Part shown: positions 24,941 through 33,787 of the stretch, piece by piece
How the letters are laid out: the number at the start of each line of letters is the position of its first letter
How positions within the stretch are numbered: the first letter of the stretch is position 1
Origin: Arthrobacter sp. CJ23
GTDB taxonomy: Bacteria > Actinomycetota > Actinomycetes > Actinomycetales > Micrococcaceae
DNA: 64,000 nucleotides
Assembly: GCF_024741795.1 (NCBI RefSeq)
Contig: NZ_CP102950.1
Location: 3,224,001 to 3,288,000, forward strand
Reading direction: 5' to 3'
Program-made: the position numbers and the translations under genes
The notes under the pieces: generated by a model
The model's input: only the letters and a program-made list of their open reading frames with translations
The model's database searches: none
Told to the model about the DNA's origin: nothing

Positions 24941-26623
24941 CTACTTGGCGGTGATGTTGTAGTACTGCAGAACACCGTTCCAGCCGGAGTCAACGTTGGT
25001 AACGTTCTGGCTCCACACGGCCTGGCGGGCCGAGTACCAGAGCGGCAGGTTGGGGAGGTCCTTGAACAGGACTTCCTGGGCCTTCGTGAACTTCGCGTTG
25101 GCATCCGCAGTGGACTTGGCGCCCAGGCCCTCATTGAGGAGCTTGTCGAATTCAGCGCTGCTGTAGCCCTCGTAGTTGGCACTTGCACCGGTCTTCAGGA
25201 GCGGGCCCAGGAAGTTGTACAGCGAGGGGTAGTCGGCCTGCCAGCCTGCGCGGGTGAAACCGGGAAGGGTCTTGGCCTTGCGCAGGTTCAGGATTTCAGC
25301 GAACTTGGCGAAGGGCTGGCCCTCGGCCTTGATCCCGAGGTTGTTCTTCAGGTTGTTGGCAACGGCGTCGATCCATTCCTTGTTGCCGCCATCGGTGTTG
25401 TAGGCGAGCTGCAGGGTCTTGTCTGCAGGCCACTTGTTGATGGCTTCAGCCTTGGTCCACAGTTCCTTCGCCTTGGCGGCGTCGTACTTCAGGACATCGG
25501 AACCGGCAACGTTGTCGTTGTAGCCGTCAACCGACGGAGAGGTGAAGTCCTTGGCCGGGATACGGGTGCCGCTGAAGACAACCTTGGTGATTTCCTCGCG
25601 GTTGATGGCCATGGAGATGGCCTGGCGGCGCAGCTTGCCGGCTTCGCCCTGGAACTCCGGCAGGTAGCCGGGGATGTTCAGGGTGGAGTTGCCTGCATAG
25701 GCCTTGTTGAGGTTGTGGTCCGGGAAGTCCGTGGTGAACGTCTTGAGGGCGTTCGTCGGCAGGACGTCGGTGACGTCAAGGTTGTTGGCCTGGATGTCCG
25801 TGTAGGCGGGAGCCGGGTCAGTGTAGAACTTGAAGGTCACGCCGCCGTTCTTGGCAGCACGGGGGCCGCTGTAGTCGGCGTTCTTGACGAGGGCGATCTG
25901 GCTGTCATGCTGCCAGGCGCCGGTGGCGGCCATCTTGTACGGGCCGTTGCCGATCGGGTTCTCGCCGAAGGCCTTCGGATCCTTGAGTGCGGCGGAGGGC
26001 AGCGGCATGAAGGCACTGTAGCCGAGGCGGAGCGGCCAGTCGGCTTCCGGCTGGGACAGCTTCACCGTGATGGTGGAATCATCCTTGAGCACCAGGCCGG
26101 ACATGGTCTGCGCGGTGGGGGCAGGCGTTTCGACTTCCTTGCCGTCGGCCCCGGTTTCCTTCTTGGTGGCGCTCACGTCAGCGTAGCCCTCGACTGATTC
26201 GAAGAAGCTGCTGTTGGCCTGGACGTTGGTGCTCAGAGCTGCATAGTTCCAGGCGTCCACAAAGCTCTTGGCGGTGACTTCCTCGCCGTTGGTGAACTTG
26301 GTGCCCTTCTTGACCTTGATGGTGTAGTTCTGTCCATCAGGAGACTCGATGGACTCAGCAATAGCGTTGACTGACTTGCCACTGGGGTCGTAGCTGGTCA
26401 GGCCTTCGAACAGGAGCTCAACCACGCGCCCGCCGTACACCTCGTTGGTGTTGGCCGGCAGCAGCGGGTGCTGCGGTTCGTTGCTGTAGGCGGTGATGAT
26501 CTTGTTCGGGTCGCCTGCTGCCTGGGTGGAGCCGGTGGTGCCGGAGCCACCGCCGCATCCGGTGATGGCCAGAGCGGCGATTGCCGCAATGCCGAGAGCT
26601 TTGGAAGTGCGCGAGAAACGCAT
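24941..26623 (-). CDS. Peptide ABC transporter substrate-binding lipoprotein (SBP family 5)
   Basis: A 560-residue exported lipoprotein with lipobox ITGC and lipidated Cys23. The mature domain is SBP_bac_5, with the motif GRVVELLFEGLTSYDPSGK near the N-terminus and LAYNTDGGNKEWIDAVANNLK in the second lobe. AGGAGG lies 7 nt before the ATG. It is the first gene of the operon with dppB, dppC and the double ATPase, and supplies peptides or a related ligand. The exact ligand is not predictable. Confidence 0.93.
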   Translation of the reverse strand: MRFSRTSKALGIAAIAALAITGCGGGSGTTGSTQAAGDPNKIITAYSNEPQHPLLPANTNEVYGGRVVELLFEGLTSYDPSGKSVNAIAESIESPDGQNYTIKVKKGTKFTNGEEVTAKSFVDAWNYAALSTNVQANSSFFESVEGYADVSATKKETGADGKEVETPAPTAQTMSGLVLKDDSTITVKLSQPEADWPLRLGYSAFMPLPSAALKDPKAFGENPIGNGPYKMAATGAWQHDSQIALVKNADYSGPRAAKNGGVTFKFYTDPAPAYTDIQANNLDVTDVLPTNALKTFTTDFPDHNLNKAYAGNSTLNIPGYLPEFQGEAGKLRRQAISMAINREEITKVVFSGTRIPAKDFTSPSVDGYNDNVAGSDVLKYDAAKAKELWTKAEAINKWPADKTLQLAYNTDGGNKEWIDAVANNLKNNLGIKAEGQPFAKFAEILNLRKAKTLPGFTRAGWQADYPSLYNFLGPLLKTGASANYEGYSSAEFDKLLNEGLGAKSTADANAKFTKAQEVLFKDLPNLPLWYSARQAVWSQNVTNVDSGWNGVLQYYNITAK

Positions 26624-27006
26624 TCCGCCTCCTATTAGTCGTGGAGTTGGTCAAGGAAAATTCGTGATTTCCCCCCGAGGCAAGCACAGATTCCTACTGT
26701 GACGTTGCCTACATGTATGTGTAAGCCTAACCACATTGAGTCCGGAATGTGGAACACAATTGCCAAACTGTAACCGTTCCGCAACCTGACAGTTTGCGTA
26801 AAGTCTCCGAAATTTCAAGTCACAAGTTACCCGATGGTAGTATTCGCCTGTCTGACAGCAGGACAGGCATGATATCCGGCAAGCAAAAACCCCGGTTCCA
26901 GGGGAACAGATGACTCGAAGGGTAACCTCGCACCGTTTCCCAGGCGCGCCTTTTGGCCCCCGCCCACCATGAAGATCAGCCGTACACCGATCACTAAAGG
27001 AAGCCC
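26624..27006. other. 383-bp AT-richer intergenic region between divergent genes
   Basis: This region separates the peptide-binding-protein gene (-) from the luciferase-like gene (+). TAGTAT at 26837-26842 is a candidate -10 for the plus strand, giving a leader of roughly 155 nt. That leader holds the hairpin GCCTGTC/GACAGGC (26848-26870) and CCCC/GGGG (26891-26904). A 20-codon ORF at 26910-26972 lies inside it. I could not match it to a known riboswitch. Confidence 0.5.
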
Positions 27007-28047
27007 ATGCCCAACTCCTCCCGACCGTTGCGCAAGCTTGGATTCCTCACTATCGGCCTGTTCGATCCGGTGGATCCGGCCGCGGGCCACGAATCGACGT
27101 TGCAGGTCATCGAACTGGGCGAGCGGCTTGGGTTCGACAGCGCCTGGCTGCGCCACCGCCATCTTCAATTCGGAATCTCCTCCCCCATTGCGGTCATGGC
27201 CGCGGCCAGCCAACGCACCTCCCGGATCGAACTTGGAACCGCTGTGACCCCGATGGGCTGGGAAAACCCGTTGCGCCTGGCCGAGGACCTGGCCACCGTA
27301 GATCTGCTCGCCGGGGGGCGAATCAATCCGGGCCTGAGCGTCGGCGAACCAATGCACTACGACACGGTGAAGCAGGAGTTGCACCCGGATTCCGCCGGCC
27401 TGGAGGACTTCAGCTACGCCCGGGTGGAGCGGCTTGCGCGTTTGATTGCCGGGGAACCGGTCCGGGAATTTTCCGGCAAGCAGGGCGTCGTCGAGGAGTT
27501 CTCCAACCGCGTCGAGCCGCACTCCTCAGGGCTGCGTGACCGACTTTGGTATGGGGCGGCAAGCAACAAATCGGCCATCTGGGCCGGGGCAAACGGATTC
27601 AACCTGCTCTCCAGCAGCGTGATCTTCCCCGAAACGAACCAGGAACCGGTGTTTGCCCAGATCCAGCAATCACAGATCCGCGCCTACCGTGAAGCTGCCG
27701 CGGCAGCAGCCCAACCGCACGGAGCCGCCCGCGTATCGCAAGGCCTGGTGGTGATCCCGACCGATTCGGCGTCAGCGAACCAGCGCGAAAAGTACCAGCG
27801 ATACGTCGATGAACGCACGCCCCGGACCCGGGCGCCGCAGGGGCCACGAGGGATGCTGTTCGCCCCCGACCTCATCGGCACCAGCGAACAGATCGCGGAA
27901 CAGCTCTACGCACACGCGGGATTCCAGGAGGTCGACGAAGTGGCGTTCGCGCTGCCCTTCAGCTTCGACCATGAGGACTACGTCCAGATCCTCACCGACA
28001 TCGCCACCACCTTGGGCCCCGCCCTGGGTTGGTCCCCGGCCGGGTAG
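27007..28047 (+). CDS. LLM-class flavin-dependent oxidoreductase
   Basis: A 346-residue bacterial-luciferase-like TIM-barrel protein. It begins KLGFLTIGLFD, then has ELGERLGFDSAWLRHRH and RIELGTAVTPMGWENPLRLAEDLATVDLLAGGR, the standard FMN-binding barrel strands of the family. Such enzymes use reduced FMN to oxidise sulfonates, alkanes and other compounds; the substrate is unknown. AAAGGAAG precedes the ATG. No flavin reductase is encoded nearby. It opens an accessory-looking block running to about 31.5 kb. Confidence 0.87.
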   Translation: MPNSSRPLRKLGFLTIGLFDPVDPAAGHESTLQVIELGERLGFDSAWLRHRHLQFGISSPIAVMAAASQRTSRIELGTAVTPMGWENPLRLAEDLATVDLLAGGRINPGLSVGEPMHYDTVKQELHPDSAGLEDFSYARVERLARLIAGEPVREFSGKQGVVEEFSNRVEPHSSGLRDRLWYGAASNKSAIWAGANGFNLLSSSVIFPETNQEPVFAQIQQSQIRAYREAAAAAAQPHGAARVSQGLVVIPTDSASANQREKYQRYVDERTPRTRAPQGPRGMLFAPDLIGTSEQIAEQLYAHAGFQEVDEVAFALPFSFDHEDYVQILTDIATTLGPALGWSPAG

Positions 28048-28180
28048 GCGTTGCCCGACTGCCCGCGGCCACTGCAAGCCCCTTGAAGCGCACGCTGAGA
28101 CCGAGAATCCACCGGGGACCAACGGATCATTGCCGGGGCTGTCTGCTTGTCTTGCGGACCTGGCGTGGTCATGGCGGGCA
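28048..28180. other. Intergenic, nothing recognised
   Basis: 133 bp between the luciferase-like gene and the end of the DUF1877 pseudogene. I see no ORF with a ribosome site, no strong hairpin and no repeat. Confidence 0.5.
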
Positions 28181-28698
28181 TCATCCGACCATGTAGACCA
28201 TGCCGCGTCCCTCAGCAGCGAGGTTCGCCGTAAAGGTCCGCGCCTGCCGAAGGTAGCTCACGACATAGTCGACCTCACCATCAAAGTCCCGACTGAAGCA
28301 ATGCGATTCCCGCAGCCGCGACTCCACGTCCTCGTCAGAGACATCTTCCAGGTCCCTCGCGACACCCAAAACCTCCGGTGGGGTCAATGTCCGCACCCAA
28401 GGCTCCCAACCCATGTCGTTCATGACCACTGCGCCCTCGAACATCCGATAGGCAGGACGGGCGATCGGGTCTGGTTCCGCTGGTGCAGTGGGGCACTGCA
28501 AATGCCGCCATGCTTTGTCGAGGTACAGCATGTTCCGATAAGGCACCGCTTGCTCAAACGTCGGGGTGCTGATCGTGGCACCGTGTTCGAATCCCCATGC
28601 ATCGGCGAGCGGATCATCGGAGAGAAAGCTGAGAGGATGGCAAGGGCTTGATCGGTCAGGTTGCCGTCGAATGCGTACGCGTAGTATCTGATTCCCAT
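28181..28698 (-). pseudogene. Frameshifted DUF1877 (YfbM-like) gene
   Basis: The N-terminal part MGIRYYAYAFDGNLTDQALA reads in one frame from the ATG at 28698. The rest, starting SFLSDDPLADAWGFEHG and ending in a normal DUF1877 tail (LDKAWRHLQCP, YVVSYLRQARTF, GRGMVYMVG), reads in the next frame. The switch lies near 28636-28639; one missing base would restore a continuous protein of about 172 residues. DUF1877 is of unknown function and scattered in bacteria. It could be a true pseudogene or a sequencing error. A downstream-only ORF could still make a truncated protein. Confidence 0.75.
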
Positions 28699-28832
28699 TC
28701 GCCAAGCATCGCCGGACTGCGGGCTGCACGTAACCGCCGCCTTCGGGTATGTGGATAAACCCTTGTGGTTCCTTGGCAGCGAGGGCCAGCTCCTCCCAGT
28801 GCCAGGGACTCCGTCCCTTACTGCCCGAGCAC

Positions 28833-30599
28833 CTAAATGCTCCGTTTCAGCCCGACGTGGGCAGTCCGATATCCGAGTCGGGTGTAGAAGGCTCGAGCCC
28901 GTTCCCGTGCTTCGTCTGTGGTTACTTGTGCCAGTTGCGCCCCACGCGCACGCCCAAAATTGTGTGCCCACTCAAGCATCGCGGTGCCCAAGCCATGTGA
29001 ACGTTCCGCGGCCGCAACTCGCAGTCCCTCGATCTGTAGTCGGGAAGAACCACCCCGGGAAAGACCCGGAATGACCGTCAATTGCATCGTGGCAACGATG
29101 CGATCGGCACCATTGCGGACAACCCCAAGATAGTTGGAACTGTCGCGAACAACCACGTTGTAGGCCGCCTCGTATCGTTCGAGCCCGACGCACTCACGAT
29201 CGGGACCGAACTGATCATCAGACAGCAGCGCGGCGATGGCCTCAACATCATCGCGCCCCGCCCGTTCCAGCCTGAAGGTCCGGCCCCCCACCCGCAGCAG
29301 TCCTCGAACCGAGGATCGAGCATCTGCCTGCAAACGAGCGACCAGCAGATCAAGCCATCCGCCGACGTTGGCTCGAGCCTCAACGGTGTCGGGATAACGG
29401 CATCTCAAATGCAAACCGGACTCGTCCAGGATGAACCAAAGCATGACGCTGTCGGTGTCGATTGTCGCGCTCACATAATGGGCGTCGAGTCCGACGGAGT
29501 CGATACGCACCGGCAGTCTGCGCAGGTCCAGCCAGGAGATCGCGAACATACCAGGAGCCACAGGCATGCCGCCCCATGGAGCCAGCACGTCCGCGAGCGG
29601 CCACGAGCCGAGCTGCACAGCCTCTTTTACCGCTGCCGCCGCAGCGCGCGGCTCGGCGACCGCCGACTCAAGTACCGAATTAGTAATGAACCAGCCGACC
29701 GAGTCATGCCATTTGTCGTCGAAGCGGCTATGCACCGGAAAAACGGCTCGCAGCGGGGTTCCCGCCAACTCGCGGGTCACCGCAGTCATCGCAACCACAG
29801 CGAGTGCTAGCGTCGAGACACCGTCATTGCGGGCCTGCGCAGCAAAGGCGGCACCGTCGTCGAGATCGAATACATCGCGCACTTCTACACGCTCGCGCTG
29901 CGGATCGGGCGCACCCAGGGGCAGGGGGAATTGCGGCATTACGCCGCCGCTGTCCCCGATGATGTCTTCCCATCGGCGACGAACGTGGTCCGGCGCCGCA
30001 TTCCGATCCAGCAGTGCTTGCGTGTGTTCAACAAATGCCGGCGCTGGCCCGGGCCATGGTTCACGGCCCGGCGTCCCAGCGTCGAGCGCCGACAGCAGGT
30101 CGCGCGCGATCACCAGCATCGACCACATATCGACGTGGGCGTGGTCGGCGGCAATCACGACGGTGAATCCAGCAGCAGTCTCCAATACGCACAGCCGGTG
30201 TGAGGGCCGTGCGTATGGCGAACATGCGGCATCGAGAATGTCCCGCACCGCGTCATTGACAGCCTGACCCGGAGATATCTGATGCTCGACCCAGGTTCCC
30301 GGAGCAATATCCATTTCGTGAAGCTCCGGATCACCATCCGCACCGGGCACGAATGCCGTTCGCAGTGTGCCATGACGGGCGATGACAGCCAGCCAGGCAT
30401 CGGCCAGTGACTCACGACGAGTTGGAGCAGGCAGCCGAAAAGACAATGCCATCCAAGAGCCGGGGCGCTCGCCTGCCCCCACATGGAGCCGCTGGTCAAA
30501 AGACACTGGAAGGCGCCGGCTGAGCGCAGACGCACTGACGTCGTAGCCCCAAAGTCGTCCGAACGGTAGGCGCAGGTGCGAGACGTTGGTCAGCCGCAT
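28833..30599 (-). CDS. Condensation-domain (PapA/NRPS-C-like) protein fused to a GNAT acetyltransferase
   Basis: A 588-residue two-domain protein. Residues 1 to about 435 resemble a condensation or PapA-type acyltransferase: the catalytic motif reads DHAHVDM with H153 and D157 in the xHxxxD register, and VGWFITNSVLES matches the later bridge motif. From about 437 a GNAT domain follows, with the acetyl-CoA loop ERSHGLGTAM and a C-terminal ARAFYTRLGYR. The first His and final Gly of the classical HHxxxDG are replaced (Asp and Met). There are no carrier, adenylation or thioesterase domains nearby. It may join an acyl or aminoacyl group to an amine and acetylate the product. Probably leaderless from TAGGAT. 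Divergent from an alpha/beta hydrolase. Confidence 0.78.
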   Translation of the reverse strand: MRLTNVSHLRLPFGRLWGYDVSASALSRRLPVSFDQRLHVGAGERPGSWMALSFRLPAPTRRESLADAWLAVIARHGTLRTAFVPGADGDPELHEMDIAPGTWVEHQISPGQAVNDAVRDILDAACSPYARPSHRLCVLETAAGFTVVIAADHAHVDMWSMLVIARDLLSALDAGTPGREPWPGPAPAFVEHTQALLDRNAAPDHVRRRWEDIIGDSGGVMPQFPLPLGAPDPQRERVEVRDVFDLDDGAAFAAQARNDGVSTLALAVVAMTAVTRELAGTPLRAVFPVHSRFDDKWHDSVGWFITNSVLESAVAEPRAAAAAVKEAVQLGSWPLADVLAPWGGMPVAPGMFAISWLDLRRLPVRIDSVGLDAHYVSATIDTDSVMLWFILDESGLHLRCRYPDTVEARANVGGWLDLLVARLQADARSSVRGLLRVGGRTFRLERAGRDDVEAIAALLSDDQFGPDRECVGLERYEAAYNVVVRDSSNYLGVVRNGADRIVATMQLTVIPGLSRGGSSRLQIEGLRVAAAERSHGLGTAMLEWAHNFGRARGAQLAQVTTDEARERARAFYTRLGYRTAHVGLKRSI

Positions 30600-30605
30600 G
30601 GCAGC

Positions 30606-30611
30606 ATCCTA
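30606..30611 (-). promoter_or_regulatory. -10 element (TAGGAT), leaderless promoter of the condensation-GNAT gene
   Basis: TAGGAT on the minus strand, 6 nt before the ATG, with no Shine-Dalgarno. Confidence 0.55.
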
Positions 30612-30683
30612 TCGCCCCAGATAACCTGAATGCTCAACGCGGCCGCTTAAGGTGACGCGGTCAGTCACGAAACGAGGAGCCTG

Positions 30684-31463
30684 ATGCCCACTTTCGAGGT
30701 TCCCGGAGCCGAGCTTGCGGTTGTTTTGAGCGACGAAGGTGGACACCCCATTGTCCAGCTGCATGGCCTTACCTCAAGCCGCGCGCGCGATCGGGTGCTC
30801 AACCTCGACCTCGGTCGAGGGCTTAGTGGAACCCGGCTTCTGCGGTACGACGCACGCGGCCATGGCCGGTCGACGGGGCGGAAGGTCCCCGAGGACTATC
30901 AATGGCAAAGCCTCGCCGACGATCTCCTCCGACTGCTCGATCACTGGTTCCCAGGCGAGCGTGTCCACGGAGTTGGTCCTTCCATGGGTACCGGCACGCT
31001 CCTGCACGCCGCTTCCCGCGAACCAGACCGCTTTACCGGGCTCACCCTTATGGTGCCACCCACCGCGTGGGAAACCCGATCTGCACAGGCTGCAAACTAC
31101 CGGGTTGCCGCGGCGCTTATCGAAGCTGACGGTGTCGAGGCATTCCTCGCCACCACGCGCGGAGCAACACCGCCGCCGGCCACAATTGGTGCGCCGGAGA
31201 CGGTGCCCGACGTCGCCGATGCCCTCTTGCCGTCGCTGTTTCGAGGCGCGGCACTGAGCGATCTGCCTGCTCCTGAGGCCGTCGCACGAATCGACGTACC
31301 GACGACAATCCTGGCGTGGGTCGGTGATCCGGGCCACCCGCTGTCAACCGCGGAATCCCTTGCCGCATTGCTCCCTCAAGCAACGCTGACGGTCGCCCGC
31401 ACCCCAGGAGATGTCGAAACCTGGCCGAAAATTCTGAGCCAGGATGTCGCCCGTCGAGGCTAA
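30684..31463 (+). CDS. Alpha/beta-fold hydrolase
   Basis: A 259-residue protein with the oxyanion HG in VQLHGLTSS, RYDARGHGRS, and the nucleophile elbow GVGPSMGTG, where the first Gly of GxSxG is kept and the Ser is present. A candidate acid is the Asp in WVGDPGHP. The usual C-terminal catalytic His is not obvious: the place reads VARTPGDVETWPKIL. It may be inactive, or use the His in GDPGHP. GAGGAG precedes the ATG. It is divergent from the condensation-GNAT gene and may share its function. Confidence 0.78.
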   Translation: MPTFEVPGAELAVVLSDEGGHPIVQLHGLTSSRARDRVLNLDLGRGLSGTRLLRYDARGHGRSTGRKVPEDYQWQSLADDLLRLLDHWFPGERVHGVGPSMGTGTLLHAASREPDRFTGLTLMVPPTAWETRSAQAANYRVAAALIEADGVEAFLATTRGATPPPATIGAPETVPDVADALLPSLFRGAALSDLPAPEAVARIDVPTTILAWVGDPGHPLSTAESLAALLPQATLTVARTPGDVETWPKILSQDVARRG

Positions 31464-31508
31464 GCGACGATTCGCTCGGCTACTTGCTCACATTCAAGCG
31501 GAACCCGA

Positions 31509-32594
31509 TTACACGTTGAAGCGGAACTCCACCACGTCGCCGTCGACCATCACGTATTCCTTGCCTTCGATGCGGACCTTGCCGCGGGACTTCGCCTCGG
31601 CCATGGATCCGGCCTCGATGAGGTCCTCGAAGGAGACCACCTCGGCCTTGATGAAGCCGCGCTGGAAGTCGCTGTGGATGACGCCGGCGGCCTGCGGGGC
31701 GGTGTCGCCTTGGCGGATGGTCCAGGCGCGTGCTTCCTTGGGGCCGGCGGTGAGGTAGGTCTGCAGGCCAAGGGTGTGGAAGCCGACGCGGGCCAGTTGG
31801 TCCAGGCCCGATTCGCTCTGGCCGTTCATCTCGAGCATTTCGCGAGCCTCTTCCTCGTCCAGTTCAACGAGGTCGGACTCAAGCTTGGCGTCAAGGAAGA
31901 TGGCGTCTGCCGGGGCAACCAGGGCCCGCAGCTCGTCCTGCTTCTCCTGGCTGCCCAGGATGCCTTCGTCCGCGTTGAAGACGTAGATGAAGGGCTTGGC
32001 CGTCAGGAGGCTGAGCTCCTTGAGGTGCCCCATCTCAAGCTTGTCGCTCTTGATCGAGGCGAAAATGGTGTCGCCGCGTTCCAGCACGGCCTGGGCGGCC
32101 TTGATGGCAGCGAGTTCGGCGGCTTCCCGCTTCTTGATCTTGACTTCTTTTTCGATCCGCGGAATCGCATTTTCGATGGTCTGCAGATCAGCCAGGATCA
32201 GCTCGGTGTTGATGGTTTCCATGTCCGAACGGGGATCCACCTTGCCGTCCACGTGGATGACGTCGGGGTCATCGAACACGCGGACCACCTGGGCGATGGC
32301 CTCGGCCTCACGGATGTTGGCGAGGAACTTGTTGCCCAGGCCTTCACCCTCCGATGCGCCCTTGACGATCCCGGCGATGTCCACGAAGGACACCGGGGCC
32401 GGCAGCAGGCGCTGGGAGCCGAAGATGTCCGCAAGCTTCTGGAGCCGCGGGTCCGGCAGGTTCACGACGCCGACATTGGGTTCGATCGTTGCGAACGGGT
32501 AGTTCGCAGCGAGCACCTGGTTGCGGGTCAGTGCGTTGAAAAGAGTTGATTTGCCGACGTTGGGCAGTCCGACGATGCCAATAGTAAGAGCCAC
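31509..32594 (-). CDS. ychF: Redox-regulated ATPase YchF (Obg-like)
   Basis: A 361-residue P-loop protein. G1 GLPNVGKST starts at residue 9; the G4 position reads NADE instead of NKxD, which explains the preference for ATP over GTP in this family. A central coiled coil ([21 protein letters not shown]) and a C-terminal TGS domain complete it. It binds ribosomes and responds to oxidative stress. Start is GTG. It is highly conserved and lies upstream of an accessory-looking block. Confidence 0.95.
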   Translation of the reverse strand: MALTIGIVGLPNVGKSTLFNALTRNQVLAANYPFATIEPNVGVVNLPDPRLQKLADIFGSQRLLPAPVSFVDIAGIVKGASEGEGLGNKFLANIREAEAIAQVVRVFDDPDVIHVDGKVDPRSDMETINTELILADLQTIENAIPRIEKEVKIKKREAAELAAIKAAQAVLERGDTIFASIKSDKLEMGHLKELSLLTAKPFIYVFNADEGILGSQEKQDELRALVAPADAIFLDAKLESDLVELDEEEAREMLEMNGQSESGLDQLARVGFHTLGLQTYLTAGPKEARAWTIRQGDTAPQAAGVIHSDFQRGFIKAEVVSFEDLIEAGSMAEAKSRGKVRIEGKEYVMVDGDVVEFRFNV

Positions 32595-32627
32595 GAGGAT
32601 TGATTCTACCCGCTGGAGCTGGCCGCC

Positions 32628-33713
32628 CTAGCAGTTTTCGCGGCCCCCGCGCCCGCCGAGGGCACGTGTGACGTCGCCAGCTGCCTTAAGCGTGGCGCGG
32701 AGTTCCTTGGGAAGGGAGAAGAGCAGGTCTTCCTCCGCTGTGACGACTTCCTCCACCGAGCCGTAGCCGTAGTCGGCCAGCAGGCGCAGCACATCCTGGA
32801 CGAGGACCTCTGGAACGGAGGCGCCAGAGGTGACCCCCACGCTGGCCACGCCTTCGAACCACCGTTCGTCCACTTCGTTGGCGAAGTCGACACGGTAGGA
32901 GGCCCTGGCACCGTACTCCAGGGCAACTTCCACCAGACGGACGGAGTTGGAGGAATTGGCCGAACCGACCACGATCACCAGATCGGCCTGCGGGGCGATC
33001 TTCTTGATGGCCACCTGCCGGTTGGTGGTGGCATAGCAGATGTCATCGCTGGGCGGATCCTGCAGCGTGGGGAAGCGGTCCTTGAGCAGGCGGACCGTCT
33101 CCATGGTCTCGTCCACGCTCAGGGTTGTCTGCGACAGCCAGATGGTCTTCTCCGGGTTCCGCACGGTGACCTTGTCCACCTCGTGCGGTCCGTTGATGAT
33201 CTGGATGTGGTCCGGGGCCTCGCCGGCGGTTCCTTCGACTTCCTCGTGCCCTTCGTGGCCGATCAGCAGGATGTCATAGTCTTCCTTGGCGAAGCGGACT
33301 GCTTCCCGGTGGACCTTGGTGACCAGCGGGCACGTGGCGTCGATGGTGCGCAGCCCGCGGTCCTCGGCAGACTGGACGACGGCGGGTGACACGCCATGTG
33401 CGGAGAAGATCACCAGGGCACCCTCGGGCACCTCGTCGGTCTCATCCACGAAGATGGCGCCCTGCTCCTCAAGGGAGCTGACGACGTGCACGTTGTGCAC
33501 GATCTGCTTGCGGACATAGACAGGCGGACCGTAGTGTTCCAGGGCCTTCTCGACGGCGATGACCGCCCTGTCCACGCCGGCGCAGTAGCCGCGCGGGGCC
33601 GCCAGCAGGACCTTCTTGGGGCCGCTGACCGGGGCCGCAGCCAACACCTCTTCCGGTGATCGCCGTCTGCGGGGGACGGTGGGCATCGGGATGGAAACTG
33701 CTGAGCTGCTCAT
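32628..33713 (-). CDS. ispH: 4-Hydroxy-3-methylbut-2-enyl diphosphate reductase
   Basis: A 361-residue iron-sulfur enzyme for the last step of the MEP pathway, making IPP and DMAPP. Three cluster cysteines are visible: C44 in RGYCAGV, C128 in [11 protein letters not shown] and C226 in [11 protein letters not shown]. The conserved SAHG and TTN blocks are present. The N-terminal 30 residues are a non-conserved extension. It is probably leaderless: TAGCAT lies 6 nt before the ATG. Confidence 0.95.
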   Translation of the reverse strand: MSSSAVSIPMPTVPRRRRSPEEVLAAAPVSGPKKVLLAAPRGYCAGVDRAVIAVEKALEHYGPPVYVRKQIVHNVHVVSSLEEQGAIFVDETDEVPEGALVIFSAHGVSPAVVQSAEDRGLRTIDATCPLVTKVHREAVRFAKEDYDILLIGHEGHEEVEGTAGEAPDHIQIINGPHEVDKVTVRNPEKTIWLSQTTLSVDETMETVRLLKDRFPTLQDPPSDDICYATTNRQVAIKKIAPQADLVIVVGSANSSNSVRLVEVALEYGARASYRVDFANEVDERWFEGVASVGVTSGASVPEVLVQDVLRLLADYGYGSVEEVVTAEEDLLFSLPKELRATLKAAGDVTRALGGRGGRENC

Positions 33714-33719
33714 CCCTCA

Positions 33720-33725
33720 ATGCTA
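33720..33725 (-). promoter_or_regulatory. -10 element (TAGCAT), leaderless promoter of ispH
   Basis: TAGCAT on the minus strand, 6 nt before the ATG, with no Shine-Dalgarno. Confidence 0.55.
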
Positions 33726-33787
33726 CCGTCAGCGTTTCACGCCCCGGACACCGGCTCAGGCTGTGCGGCAGTCGCAAGGTCCTGGGG

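Noticed and set aside
26848..26972. Riboswitch in the leader of the luciferase-like gene
   Set aside because: Two hairpins exist, but I could not fit the conserved core of SAM, cobalamin or FMN riboswitches.
26910..26972. A 20-codon ORF in the same leader, ending in ATGA
   Set aside because: The ribosome site is weak and the following ATG leads into an out-of-frame shadow. It was kept only as a note in the intergenic entry.
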